Positions 49,801 to 63,200 of a stretch of DNA of 64,000 nt are shown piece by piece. This DNA comes from Hydractinia symbiolongicarpus (lineage: Eukaryota; Cnidaria; Hydrozoa; Anthoathecata; Hydractiniidae), in assembly GCF_029227915.1 (NCBI RefSeq), contig NC_079878.1:35243501-35307500 (forward strand), given 5' to 3'. Numbering within the stretch: the first letter of the stretch is position 1; each line of letters opens with the position of its first letter. Below the pieces are notes generated by a model. The model was not told the DNA's origin and ran no database searches. It was given only the letters and a program-made list of their open reading frames with translations. Made by a program: the position numbers and the translations under genes.

Positions 49801-52745
49801 GACGCAACCGTTGAAACTCACACGGACATATACCGTTAGAAAGTCAATGAAAGTAGTTTTTCAAGCTGTCTCTATTTCTTCACGCGCGCTAACGGCCAGG
49901 ATTGGTGCCACAGTAAAAAATGACTTATTTATCTAAATTTTTAAATGAAGTGCTACTCTTTATCTAAATTTTTAATTATAGCGCTACCATAGAGACCTGT
50001 GTAATCGCAGAGTTCCAGCATTCAAGTCAAATTAAGAAGAATGTTATTTCTTGAAGTATAATTGCTTCATTTATCACATTCATGAGGTCAAAGTCCAAAA
50101 TCAGTTCAATTAAATCCCACAGTCAATAGCTTCACTGGTAAAAGCAATGCAACCTAGTAATATCAAAAAGTATCGCTAAATGTATGTTAGTACGAATATG
50201 TGACGCAACCGTTGAAACTCAAACGGACTGATACCGTTAGAAAGTCAATGAAAGTAGTTTTTGAAACTGTCTCTATTTCGTCATGCGCGCTAACGGCTAG
50301 GATTGGTGCAACAGTAAAAAATGACTTATTTATCTAAATTTTTAAATGATGTGCTACTATTTATCTAAATTTTTTATTATAGCGCTGCCACAGAGCCCAA
50401 TGTAATCCTTGAGTTTCAGCAATAATGTCAAATTAAGAATAATGTTATTTTTTAGAGTCCAATTGTGTCATTTATCTCATCTATAAAGTCAAAGTCCAAA
50501 ATCATATCAATTAAGTCCCACAGTCAATCGTTTCACTGTTAAAACCGATGCAAGTTAGTAATGTCAGAAAAATATCGCTAAATACATGGTGGTACGAATA
50601 TGAGGCACAAAAGTGTTACCTGAAACGGACTGATACTATTAGAAAGTTAATGAAATGGAGTTTATGTAACTGTCTCTATTTTTCCAGCGCGCGTTAACTG
50701 CTAGGATTGGTCCTACAGTAAAAAATGACTTATTTATCTAAATTTTCAAATGAAACGCTACCTCAGCACACAGTGTAATCGCTGAGATACAGCAATCATG
50801 TCAAATTAAGAAGAATGTTATTTCTTAGAGTCCAATTGTGTCATTTATCACATTCATAAGGTCAAAGTCTGGAATCAGTTCATATAAATCCCACAGTCAA
50901 TCGTTTCACTGTTAAAACCGATGCAAGCTAGTAATATCAGAAGAATATCGCTAAATACATGTTGGTACGAATATGTGACGCAACCGTTGAAACTCAAACG
51001 GACTGATACCGTTAGAAAGTCAATGAAAGTAGTTTTTGAAACTGTCTCTATTTTTTCATGCGCGCTAACGGCTAGGATTGGTGCCACAGTAAAAAATGAC
51101 TTATTTATCTAAATTTTTAAATGATGTGCTACTATCTTTCTAAATTTTTTATTATAGCGCTGCCACAGAGCCCAATGTAATCGCTGAGATACAGCAATCA
51201 TGTCAAATTAAGAAGAATGTTATTTCTTAGAGTCCAATTGTGTCATTTATCTCATTCATAAAGTCAAAGTCCAAAATCAGTTCAATTAAGTCCCACAGTC
51301 AATCGTTTCACTGTTAAAACCGGTGCAACCTAGTAATACCAGAAAAATATCGCTAAATACATGTTGGTACGAATATGAGACACAAAAGTGTTACCTGAAA
51401 CGGAATGATACCGTTAGAAAGTCAATGAAAGTAGTTTTTGAAACTGTCTCTATTTCTTCATGCGCGCTAACGGCTAGGATTGGTGCCACAGTAAAAAATG
51501 ACTTATTTATCTAAATTTTTAAATGATGTGCTGCTATTTATCTAAATTTTTTATTATAGCGCTGCCACAGAACCCAGTGTAATCGCTGAGTTCCAGCATT
51601 CAAGTCAAATTAAGAAGAATGTTATTTCTTGAAGTATAATTGCTTCATTTATCACATTCATGAGGTCAAAGTCCAAAATCAGTTCAATTAAATCCCACAG
51701 TCAATCGCTTCACTGGTTAAAGCGATGCAACCTAGTAATACCAGAAAAATATCGCGAAATATTTGTTGGTACGAATATAACACACAAAAGTTGTACCTGA
51801 AACGGACTGATACCGTTAGAAAGTCAATGAAATGGAGTTTATGTAACTGTCTCTATTTCCCCAGCGCGCGTTAACGGCTAGGATTGGTCCCATAGTAAAA
51901 AATGACTCATTTATCTAAATTTTCAAATGAAACGCTACCTCAGCGACCAGTGTAATCGCTGAGATACAGCAATCATGTCAAATTAAAAAGAATGTTATTT
52001 TTTAGAGTCCAATTGTGTCATTTATCTCATTTATAAAGTCAAAGTCCAAAATCAGTTCAATTAAGTCCCACAGTCAATCGTTTCACTGGTAAAGGCGATG
52101 CAACCTAGTAATATCAGAAAAATATCGCTAAGTACATGTTGGTACGAATATGTGACGCAACCGTTGAAACTCAAACGGACATATACCGTTAGAAAGTCAA
52201 TGAAAGTAGTTTTTCAAGCTGTCTCTATTTCTTCACGCGCGCTAACGGCCAGGATTGGTGCCACAGTAAAAAATGACTTATTTATCTAAATTTTTAAATG
52301 AAGTGCTACTCTTTATCTAAATTTTTAATTATAGCGCTACCATAGAGACCTGTGTAATCGCAGAGTTCCAGCATTCAAGTCAAATTAAGAAGAATGTTAT
52401 TTCTTGAAGTATAATTGCTTCATTTATCACATTCATGAGGTCAAAGTCCAAAATCAGTTCAATTAAATCCCACAGTCAATAGCTTCACTGGTAAAAGCAA
52501 TGCAACCTAGTAATATCAAAAAGTATCGCTAAATATATGTTGGTACGAATATGTGACGCAACCGTTGAAACTCAAACGGACTGATACCGTTAGAAAGTCA
52601 ATGAAAGTAGTTTTTGAAACTGTCTCTATTTCTTCATGCGCGCTAACGGCTAGGATTGGTGCCACAGTAAAAAATGACTTATTTATCTAAATTTTTAAAT
52701 GATGTGCTACTATTTATCTAAATTTTTTATTATAGCGCTGCCACA
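46833..52745 (+). repeat. 1,176-bp trimer HOR array (five units, one divergent)
   Basis: A representative unit is 48163-49338: 373 bp (CTACCTCAGCGACC type), 402 bp (CTACTCTTTATC duplication type) and 401 bp (GATGTGCTACTATTTATC duplication type). Two of three monomers have the 31-bp internal duplication, which explains 1,176 versus 1,116 bp. Equivalent positions (AACCCAGTGTAATCGC at 48042, 49218 and 51571) are 1,176 and 2 x ~1,176 bp apart. Units at ~48.0-49.2 and ~49.2-50.4 kb are about 98% alike by eye. The unit at 50.4-51.6 kb is replaced by divergent monomers. Confidence 0.85.
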
Positions 52746-54150
52746 GAAACCAATGTAATCCCTGAGTTTCAGCAATCATGTCAAATTAGGAATAATGTTA
52801 TTTCTTAGAGTCCAATTGTGTCATTTATCTCATTCATAAGGTCAAAGTCCAAAATCAGTTCAATTAAGTCCCACAGTCAATCGTTTCACTGTTAAAAGCG
52901 ATGCAAGCTAGTAATGTCAGAAAAATATCGGTAAATACATGTTGCTACGAATTTGAGACACAAAAGCTCTACCTGAAACGGAATGATACCGTTAAAAAGA
53001 CAATGAAATGTAGTTTTGGAAATTGTCTCTATTTCCTCGGAGTGCGCTAACGGATAGGATTGGTCCCACAGTAACAAATGACTTATTTATCTAAATCTTT
53101 GAATAAAACGCTACCACAGCGCCCAGTTTAATAGCTGAGTTCCAGCATTCAAGTCAAATTAAGAAGAATGTTGCTTTTTAGAGTCCAATTGTGTCATTTA
53201 TCTCATTTATAAAGATAAAGTCCAAAATCAGTTCAATTAAGTCTCACAGTCAATCGTTTCACTGTTAAAAGCGATGCAAGCTAGTAATGTCAGAAAAATA
53301 TCGGTAAATACATGTTGCTACGAATTTGAGACACAAAAGCTCTACCTGAAATGGACTGATACCGTTAGAAAGTCAATGAAATGGAGTTTATGTAACTGTC
53401 TCTACTTCCCCAGCGCGCGTTAACGGCTAGGATTGGTCCCACAGTAAAAAAAGACTTGTTTATCTAAGTTTTCAATTAAAGCGCCACCATAGCGCCCAGT
53501 GTAATTGCTGAGTTCCAGCAATCAAGTCAAGTTAAGAATAATGTAATTTTTTAGAGTTCAATTGTGTCATTTATCTCATCTATAAAGTCAAAGTCCAAAA
53601 TCAGATCAATTAAGTCCCACAGTCAATCGTTTCACTGTTAAAACCGATGCAAGCTAGTAATGTCAGAAAAATATCGCTAAATACATGGTGGTACGAATAT
53701 GAGACACAAAAGTGTTACCTGAAACGGACTGATACCATTAGAAAGTTAATGAAATGGAGTTTATGTAATTGTCTCTATTTCTCCAGCGCGCGTTAACTGA
53801 TAGGATTGGTCCTACAGTAAAAAATGACTTATTTATCTAAATTTTCAAATGAAACGCTACCTCAGCGCACAGTGTAATCGCTGAGATACAGCAATCATGT
53901 CAAATTAAGAAGAATGTTATTTCTTAGAGTCCAATTGTGTCATTTATCTCAGTCATAAAGTCAAAGTCCAAAATCAGTTCAATTAAGTCCCACAGTCAAT
54001 CGTTTCACTGTTATAACCGGTGCAACCTAGTAATATCAGAAAAATATCGCTAAATACATGTTGGTACGAATATGAGACACAAAAGTGTTACCTGAAACGG
54101 AATGATACCGTTAGAAAGTCAATGAAATGGAGTTTATGTAACTGTCTCTA
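50400..54150 (+). repeat. Split duplication pair differing by one monomer
   Basis: The stretch 50.40-50.84 kb matches 53.50-53.94 kb (offset about 3,099; shared TACATGGTGGTACG and GCACAAAAGTGTTACC or ACACAAAAGTGTTACC). The stretch 51.24-51.45 kb matches 53.94-54.15 kb (offset 2,697; shared ACCGGTGCAACC). The offset change of about 402 bp equals one long monomer, present between 50.88 and 51.28 kb and absent from the right copy. Confidence 0.65.
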
Positions 54151-54342
54151 CTTCCCAGCGCGCGTTAAGGGCTAGGATTGGTCCCACAGTAAAAAAAGAC
54201 TTGTTTATCTAAGTTTTCAATTAAAGCGCCACCATAGCGCCCAGTGTAATCGCTGAGTTCCAGCAATCAAGTCAAATTAAGAAGAATGTTATTTCTTGAA
54301 GTATAATTGCTTCATTTATCACATTCATGAGGTCAAAGTTCA
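52746..54342 (+). repeat. Mixed satellite monomers with one-unit duplication
   Basis: Adjacent monomers near 52,930 and 53,303 share the private string GGTAAATACATGTTGCTACG and ACACAAAAGCTCTACC at an offset of 373 bp, so one monomer was duplicated. The remainder is diverged monomers (for example AAAAAAAGACTTGTTTATC near 53,446 and 54,186). Nothing other than satellite is seen. Confidence 0.75.
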
Positions 54343-57300
54343 AAATTAGTTCAATTAAGTCCCACAGTCAATCGTTTCACTGGTAAAGGCGATGCAACCT
54401 AGTATTATCAGAAAAATATCGCTAAGTACATGTTGGTACGAATATGTGACGCAACCGTTGAAACTCAAACGGACATATACCGTTAGAAAGTCAATGAAAG
54501 TAGTTTTTGAAGCTGTCTCTATTTCTTCACGCGCGCTAACGGCCAGGATTGGTGCCACAGTAAAAAATGACTTATTTATCTAAATTTTTAAATGAAGTGC
54601 TACTCTTTATCTAAATTTTTAATTATAGCGCTACTAGAGAGACCAGTGTAATCGCAGAGTTCCAGAATTCAAGTCAAATTAAGAAGAATGTTATTTCTTG
54701 GAGTGCAATTGCCTCATTTATCACATTCATAAGGTCAAAGTCCAGAATCAGTTCAATTAAGTCCCACAGTCAATCGCTTCACTGGTTAAAGCGATGCAAC
54801 CTAGTAATACCAGAAAAATATCGCGAAATACATGTTGGTACGAATATGTGACGCATCCGTTAAAACTCAAACGGACTGATACCGTTAGAAAGTCAATGAA
54901 AGTAGTTTTGGAAACTGTCTCTATTTCCTCGGAGCATGCTAACGGCTAGGATTGGTCCCACAGTAAAATATGACTTATTTACCTAAATTTTCAAATGAAA
55001 GGCTACCACAGCGCCCAGTGTAATCGCTGAGATACAGCAGTCATGTCAAATTAAGAAGAATGTTATTTTTTAGACTCCAATTGTTTCATTTATTTCATTT
55101 GTAGAGTCAAAGTCCAAAATCAGCTCAATTAAGTCTCACAGTCAATCGTTCCACTATTAAATGCGATGCAAGCTAGTAATGTCCGGAAAATATCGCTAAA
55201 TACATGTTGGTACGAATATGAGACACAAAAGTTGTAAATGAAACGGACTGATACCGTTAGATAGTCAATGAAATGGAGTTTATGTAACTGTCTCTATTTC
55301 CCCAGCGCGCGTTAACGCTAGGATTGGTCCCACAGTAAAAAATGACTCATTTATCTAAATTTTCAAATGAAACGCTACCTCAGCGACCAGTGTAATCGCT
55401 GAGATACAGCAATCATATCAAATTAAAAAGAAATTTACTTTTTAGAGTCCAATTGTGTCATTTATTTCATTTATAAACTCAAAGTCCAAAATCAGTTCAA
55501 TTAAGTCCCACAGTCAATCGTTTCACTGGTAAAGGCGATGCAACCTAGTAACATCAGAAAAATATCGCTAAGTACATGCTGGTACGAATATGTGATGCAA
55601 ACGTTGAAACTCAAACGGGCTGATACCGTTAGAAAGTCAATGAAATGTAGTTTATGTAACTGTCTCCATTTCCTCGGCGCGCGCTAACGGCTAGGATTGG
55701 TCCCACAGTAAAATATAACTTATTTATCTAAGTTTTTGAATAAAACGCTACCACAGCGCCCAGTGTAATGGCTGAGTTCCAGCATTCAAGTCAAATTAAG
55801 AAGAATGTTATGTCTTGGAGTGCAACTGCCTCATTTGTCACATTCACAAGGTCAAAGTCCAGAATCAGTTCAATTAAGTGCCACAGTGAATCGTTTCACT
55901 GGTAAAAGCGATGCAACATAGTAATACCAGAAAAATATCGCTAAATACATGTTGGTACGAATATGTGACGCAACCGTTGAAACTCAAACGGACTGATGCC
56001 ATTAAAAAGACAATGAAATGTAGTTTAGGAAACTGTGTCTATTTCCTCGGAGCGCGCTATCGGCTAGGATTGGTCCCACAGTAAAAAATGACTTATTTAT
56101 CTAAATTTTCAAATGAAACGCTACCACAGCGCCCAGTGTAATCGCTGAGATACAGCAATCATGTCAAATTAAGAAGAATGTTATTTTTTAGAGTCCAATT
56201 GTGTCACTTATCTCATTTATAAAGTCAAAGTCCAAAATCAGTTCAATTAAGTCCCACAGTCAATCGTTTCACTGGTAAAAGCAATGCAACCTAGTAATAT
56301 CAGAAGAATATCGCTAAATACATGTTGGTACGAATACGTGACGCAACCGTTGAAACTCAAACGGACTGATACCGTTAGAAAGACAATAAAAGTAGTTTTT
56401 AAAACTATCTCTATTTCTTCACGCGCGCTAAAGGCTAGGATTGGTGCCACAGTAAAAAATGAATTATTTATCTAAATTTTTAAATGAAGTGCTACTATTT
56501 ATCTAAATTTTTAATTATAGCGCTATCACAGAGCCAGTGTAATCGCTGAAATCCAACATTCAAGTCAAATTAAGAAGAATGTTATTTCTTGGAGTACAAT
56601 TGACTTATTTATCACATTCGTAAGGTCAAAGTCAAGAATCAGTTCAATTAAGTCCACAAGTCAATCATTTCACTGATAAAAGCGATGCAGCCTAGTAATA
56701 TCAGAAAAATAGCGCTAAATGCATGTTGGTACGAATATGTGACGAAACCGTTGAAACTCAAACGGACTGATACCGTTAGGAAGTCAATGAAATGTAGTTT
56801 ATGTAACTGTCTCTATTTCCCCAGCGCGCATTAACGGCTATGATTGGTCCCACAGTAAAAAATGACTTATTTATCTAAGTTTTCAAATGAAACGCAACCA
56901 CAGCGCCCAGTGTAATCGCTGAGATGCAGCAATCATGTCAAGTTAAGAAGAATGTTATTTTTAAAGTCCAATTGTGTCATTTATCTCAATGATAAAGTCA
57001 AAGTCCAAAATCAGTTCAATTAAGTCCCACACTCAATCGTTTCACTGGTAAAAGCGATGCAACCTAGTTATATCAGAAAAATATCGCTAAATCCATGTTG
57101 GTACGAATATGAGACACAAATGTTGTACCTGAAACGGACTGATACCGTTAGAAAGTCAATGAAATGGAGTTTATGTAACTGTCTCTATTTTCCCAGCGCG
57201 CGTTAACGGCTAGGTTTGGTCCCACAGAAAAAAATGACTAATTTATCTAAATTTTCAAATGAAACGCTGCCTCAGCGATCAGTGTAATCGCTGAGATACA

Positions 57301-57585
57301 GCAATCATGTCAAATTAAGAGGAATGTTATTTTTTACAGTACAATTGTGTCATTTATCTCATTGATAATGTCAAAGTCCAAAATCAGTTCAATTAAGTCT
57401 CACAGTCAATCGTTTCACTGTTAAAAGCGATGCAAGCTGGTATTATCAGAAGAATATCGCTAAATACATGTCGCTACGAATATGTGACGCAACCGTTGTA
57501 ACTCAACGGGCTGATATCGTTAGAAAGTCAATGAAATGTAGTTTTGGAAACTGTCTCTATTTTTCGGGGCGCGCTAACGGCTAGG
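54343..57585 (+). repeat. Segmental duplication, left copy (3.24 kb)
   Basis: Starts just before the monomer at 54359 (AAAATTAGTTCAATTAAG) and ends where TTTTTCGGGGCGCGCTAACGG is followed by CTAGGATTGGTTCC. Its first 0.6 kb matches 57,752 onward at offset 3,409; from about 55,711 to the end it matches at offset 2,664. The intervening ~745 bp (54,965-55,710; two monomers) has no counterpart in the right copy. Confidence 0.83.
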
Positions 57586-57751
57586 ATTGGTTCCATAGTA
57601 AAAAATGACTCATTTATCTAAATTTTCAAATGAAACGCTACCTCAGCGACCAGTGTAATCGCTGAGATACAGCAATCATGTCAAATTAAAAAGAATGTTG
57701 TTTTTTAGAGTCCAGTTGTGTCATTTATCTCATTTATAAAGTCAAAGTCCA
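57586..57751 (+). repeat. Satellite spacer between the two copies
   Basis: About 166 bp, less than half a monomer, of CTACCTCAGCGACC-type sequence resembling monomers of the 1,176-bp trimer. It joins the two duplication copies in correct monomer phase. Confidence 0.7.
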
Positions 57752-60249
57752 AAATTAGTTCAATTAAGTCCCACAGTCAATCGTTTCACTGGTAAAGGCG
57801 ATGCAACCTAGTATTATCAGAAAAATATCGCTAAGTACATGTTGGTACGAATATGTGACGCAACCGTTGAAACTCAAACGGACATATACCGTTAGAAAGT
57901 CAATGAAAGTAGTTTTTGAAGCTGTCTCTATTTCTTCACGCGCGCTAACGGCCAGGATTGGTGCCACAGTAAAAAATGACTTATTTATCTAAATTTTTAA
58001 ATGAAGTGCTACTCTTTATCTAAATTTTTAATTATAGCGCTACTAGAGAGACCAGTGTAATCGCAGAGTTCCAGAATTCAAGTCAAATTAAGAAGAATGT
58101 TATTTCTTGGAGTGCAATTGCCTCATTTATCACATTCATAAGGTCAAAGTCCAGAATCAGTTCAATTAAGTCCCACAGTCAATCGCTTCACTGGTTAAAG
58201 CGATGCAACCTAGTAATACCAGAAAAATATCGCGAAATACATGTTGGTACGAATATGTGACGCATCCGTTAAAACTCAAACGGACTGATACCGTTAGAAA
58301 GTCAATGAAAGTAGTTTTGGAAACTGTCTCTATTTCCTCGGAGCATGCTAACGGCTAGGATTGGTCCCACAGTAAAATATGACTTATTTATCTAAGTTTT
58401 TGAATAAAACGCTACCACAGCGCCCAGTGTAATGGCTGAGTTCCAGCATTCAAGTCAAATTAAGAAGAATGTTATGTCTTGGAGTGCAACTGCCTCATTT
58501 GTCACATTCACAAGGTCAAAGTCCAGAATCAGTTCAATTAAGTGCCACAGTGAATCGTTTCACTGGTAAAAGCGATGCAACATAGTAATACCAGAAAAAT
58601 ATCGCTAAATACATGTTGGTACGAATATGTGACGCAACCGTTGAAACTCAAACGGACTGATGCCATTAAAAAGACAATGAAATGTAGTTTAGGAAACTGT
58701 GTCTATTTCCTCGGAGCGCGCTATCGGCTAGGATTGGTCCCACAGTAAAAAATGACTTATTTATCTAAATTTTCAAATGAAACGCTACCACAGCGCCCAG
58801 TGTAATCGCTGAGATACAGCAATCATGTCAAGTTAAGAAGAATGTTATTTTTTAGAGTCCAATTGTGTCACTTATCTCATTTATAAAGTCAAAGTCCAAA
58901 ATCAGTTCAATTAAGTCCCACAGTCAATCGTTTCACTGGTAAAAGCAATGCAACCTAGTAATATCAGAAGAATATCGCTAAATACATGTTGGTACGAATA
59001 CGTGACGCAACCGTTGAAACTCAAACGGACTGATACCGTTAGAAAGTCAATAAAAGTAGTTTTTAAAACTATCTCTATTTCTTCACGCGCGCTAAAGGCT
59101 AGGATTGGTGCCACAGTAAAAAATGAATTATTTATCTAAATTTTTAAATGAAGTGCTACTATTTATCTAAATTTTTAATTATAGCGCTATCACAGAGCCA
59201 GTGTAATCGCTGAAATCCAACATTCAAGTCAAATTAAGAAGAATGTTATTTCTTGGAGTACAATTGACTTATTTATCACATTCGCAAGGTCAAAGTCAAG
59301 AATCAGTTCAATTAAGACCACAAGTCAATCATTTCACTGATAAAAGCGATGCAGCCTAGTAATATCAGAAAAATAGCGCTAAATGCATGTTGGTACGAAT
59401 ATGTGACGAAACCGTTGAAACTCAAACGGACTGATACCGTTAGGAAGTCAATGAAATGTAGTTTATGTAACTGTCTCTATTTCCCCAGCGCGCATTAACG
59501 GCTATGATTGGTCCCACAGTAAAAAATGACTTATTTATCTAAGTTTTCAAATGAAACGCAACCACAGCGCCCAGTGTAATCGCTGAGATGCAGCAATCAT
59601 GTCAAGTTAAGAAGAATGTTATTTTTAAAGTCCAATTGTGTCATTTATCTCAATGATAAAGTCAAAGTCCAAAATCAGTTCAATTAAGTCCCACACTCAA
59701 TCGTTTCACTGGTAAAAGCGATGCAACCTAGTTATATCAGAAAAATATCGCTAAATCCATGTTGGTACGAATATGAGACACAAATGTTGTACCTGAAACG
59801 GACTGATACCGTTAGAAAGTCAATGAAATGGAGTTTATGTAACTGTCTCTATTTTCCCAGCGCGCGTTAACGGCTAGGTTTGGTCCCACAGAAAAAAATG
59901 ACTAATTTATCTAAGTTTTCAAATGAAACGCTGCCTCAGCGACCAGTGTAATCGCTGAGATACAGCAATCATGTCAAATTAAGAGGAATGTTATTTTTTA
60001 CAGTACAATTGTGTCATTTATCTCATTGATAATGTCAAAGTCCAAAATCAGTTCAATTAAGTCTCACAGTCAATCGTTTCACTGTTAAAAGCGATGCAAG
60101 CTGGTATTATCAGAAGAATATCGCTAAATACATGTCGCTACGAATATGTGACGCAACCGTTGAAACTCAACGGGCTGATATCGTTAGAAAGTCAATGAAA
60201 TGTAGTTTTGGAAACTGTCTCTATTTTTCGGGGCGCGCTAACGGCTAAA
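57752..60249 (+). repeat. Segmental duplication, right copy (2.50 kb)
   Basis: Matches 54,343-54,964 and then switches near 58,375 (CAGTAAAATATGAC) to match 55,711-57,585. At the switch, both candidate templates read CAGTAAAATAT, a private variant that occurs twice in the left copy, 745 bp apart. Differences from the left copy are few (for example CATTCGTAAGG versus CATTCGCAAGG, and AAGTCCAC versus AAGACCAC). Confidence 0.83.
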
Positions 60250-63200
60250 ATTGGTCACACAGTAAAAAATGACGTATTTATCTAAATTTTTGAATGAAAC
60301 GCTACCACAGCGCCCAGTGTAATAGCTGAGTTCCAGCATTCAAGTCAAATTAAGAAGAATGTTATGTCTTGGAGTGCAATTGTTTCATTTATCAAATTCA
60401 TGACGTCAAAGTCCAAAATCAGTTCAATTAAATCCCACAGTCAATCGCTTCACTGGTAAAAGCGATGCAACCTAGTAATATCAGAAACATATCTCTAAAT
60501 ACATGTTGGTACCAATATGTGACGCAACTGTTGAAACTCAAACGGACTGATACCGTTTGAAAGTCAATGAAATGTAGTTTTGGAAACTGTCTCTATTTGC
60601 TCGGGGCGCGTTAACGACTAGGATTGGTCCCACAGTAAAAAATGACTTATTTATCTAAATTTTTGAATAAAACGCTACCACAGCGCCCAGTGTAATAGCT
60701 GAGATCCAGCATTCAAGTCAAATTAAGAATAATGTTAATTCTTAGAGTACAATTGCCTCATTTATCACATTCGTAAGGTCAAAGTCCAGAATCAGTTCAA
60801 GTAAGTCCCACAGTCAATCGTTTCACTGGTAAAAGCGATGTAACCTAGTAATATCAGAAAAATATCGCTAAATACATGTTGGTACGAATATGTGACGCAA
60901 CCGTTGAAACTCAAACGGACTGACACCGTTAGAAAGTTAATTAAAGTAGTTTTTGGAACTGTCTCTATTTCTTCATGCGCACTAACGGTTAGGATTGGTG
61001 CCACAGTAAAAAATGACTTATTTTTCTAAATTTTTATTTGATGTGCTACTATTTATCTAAATTTTTTATTACAGCGCTACCACAATGACCAGTGTAATCG
61101 CAGAGTTCCAGCATTCAAGTCAAATTAGAAGAATGATATTTCTTGAAGTATAATTGCTTTATTTATCACATTCATGACGTCAAAGTCCAAAATCAGTTTA
61201 ATTAAATCCCACAGTCAATCGCTTCACTGGTAAAAGCAATGCAACCTAGTAATATCAGAAAAGTTGCTCTATATATATACTGGTACAAATATGTGACACA
61301 ACCGTTGAAACTCAAACGGACTGATACCGTTAGAAAGGCAATGAAATGTAGTTTTGGAAACTTTCTCTATTTCTTCACGCGCGCTAACGGCTAGGATTGG
61401 TGCCACAGTAAAAAATGACTTGTTTATCTAAATTTTTAAATGAAGTGCTACTCTTTATCTAAATTTTTAATTATAGCGATACCACAGCGCCCAGTGTAAT
61501 AGCTGAGATCCAGCATTCAAGTCAAATTAAGAAGAATGTTAATTCTTAGAGTACAATTGCCTCATTTATCACATTCGTAAGGTCAAAGTCCAGAATCAGT
61601 TCAAGTAAGTCCCACAGTCAATCGTTTCACTGGTAAAAGCGATGTAACCTAGTAATATCAGAAAAATATCGCTAAATACATGTTGGTACGAATATGTGAC
61701 GCAACCGTTGAAACTCAAACGGACTGACACCGTTAGAAAGTTAATTAAAGTAGTTTTTGGAACTGTCTCTATTTCTTCATGCGCACTAACGGTTAGGATT
61801 GGTGCCACAGTAAAAAATGACTTATTTTTCTAAATTTTTATTTGATGTGCTACTATTTATCTAAATTTTTTATTACAGCGCTACCACAATGACCAGTGTA
61901 ATCGCAGAGTTCCAGCATTCAAGTCAAATTAAGAAGAATGATATTTCTTGAAGTATAATTGCTTTATTTATCACATTCATGACGTCAAAGTCCAAAATCA
62001 GTTTAATTAAATCCCACAGTCAATCGCTTCACTGGTAAAAGCAATGCAACCTAGTAATATCAGAAAAGTTGCTCTATATATATATACTGGTACAAATATG
62101 TGACACAACCGTTGAAACTCAAACGGACTGATACCGTTAGAAAGGCAATGAAATGTAGTTTTGGAAACTTTCTCTATTGTCTCGGGGCGCACTAACGGCT
62201 AGGATTGGTCCCACAGTAAAAAATGACTTATTTATCTAAATTTCTGAATAAAACGCTACCACAGCGCCCAGTGTAATAGCTGAGTTCCAGCATTCAAATC
62301 AAATTAAGAAGAATGTTATTTCTCGGAGTACAATTGCCACATTTATCACATTCGTAAGGTCAAAGTCCAGAATCAGTTCAAGTAAGTCCCACAGTCAATC
62401 GTTTCACTGGTAAAAGCGATGTAACCTAGTAGTATCAGAAAAGTATCGCTAAATATATGTTGGTACGAATATGTGACACAACCGTTGAAACTCAAACGGG
62501 CTGATACCGTTAGAGAGTCAATGAAATGTAGTTTATGTAAGTGTCTCCATTTCCTCGGCGCGCTCTAACGACTAGGATTGGTCCAACAGTAAAAAATGAT
62601 TTATTTATCTAAATTTTTGAATGAAACGCTACCACAGCGCCCAGTGTAATCGCTGAGTTCCAGCATTCAAGTCAAATTAAGAAGAATGTTATGTCTTGGA
62701 GTGCAATTGCCTCATTTATCACATTCATAAGGTCAAAGTCCAGAATCAGTTCAATTAAGTCCCACAGTCAATCGTTTCACTGGTAAAAGCGATGCAACCT
62801 AGTAATAGCAGAAAAATATCGCTAAATACATGTTGGTACGAATATGTGACGCAACCGTTGAAACTAAAACGGACTGATACCGTTAGAAAGTCAATGAAAG
62901 TAGTTTTTGAAGCTGTCTCTATTTCTTCACGCGCGCTAACGGCTAGGATTGGTGCCACAGTAAAAAATGACTTGTTTATCTAAATTTTTAAATGAAGTGC
63001 TACTATTTATCTAAATTTTTAATTATAGCGATACCACAGAGACCAGTGTAATCGCAGAGTTCCAGCACTCAAGTCAAATTAAGAAGAATGTTATTTCTTG
63101 AAGTATAATTGCTTCATTTATCACATTCATGAAGTCAAAGTCCAAAATCAGTTCAATTAAATCCCACAGTCAATCGCTTTACTGGTAAAAGCAATGCAGC

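Noticed and set aside
7300-62983. Dozens of open frames of 60-93 codons on both strands, mostly near-identical (plus-strand products starting MQPSNI, minus-strand products starting MAPIL or MLYLSD)
   Set aside because: They lie at the same phase of the satellite monomer, are broken by stops in sister monomers, overlap each other on opposite strands, and show no recognisable domain. Their similarity follows from repeat homogenisation.
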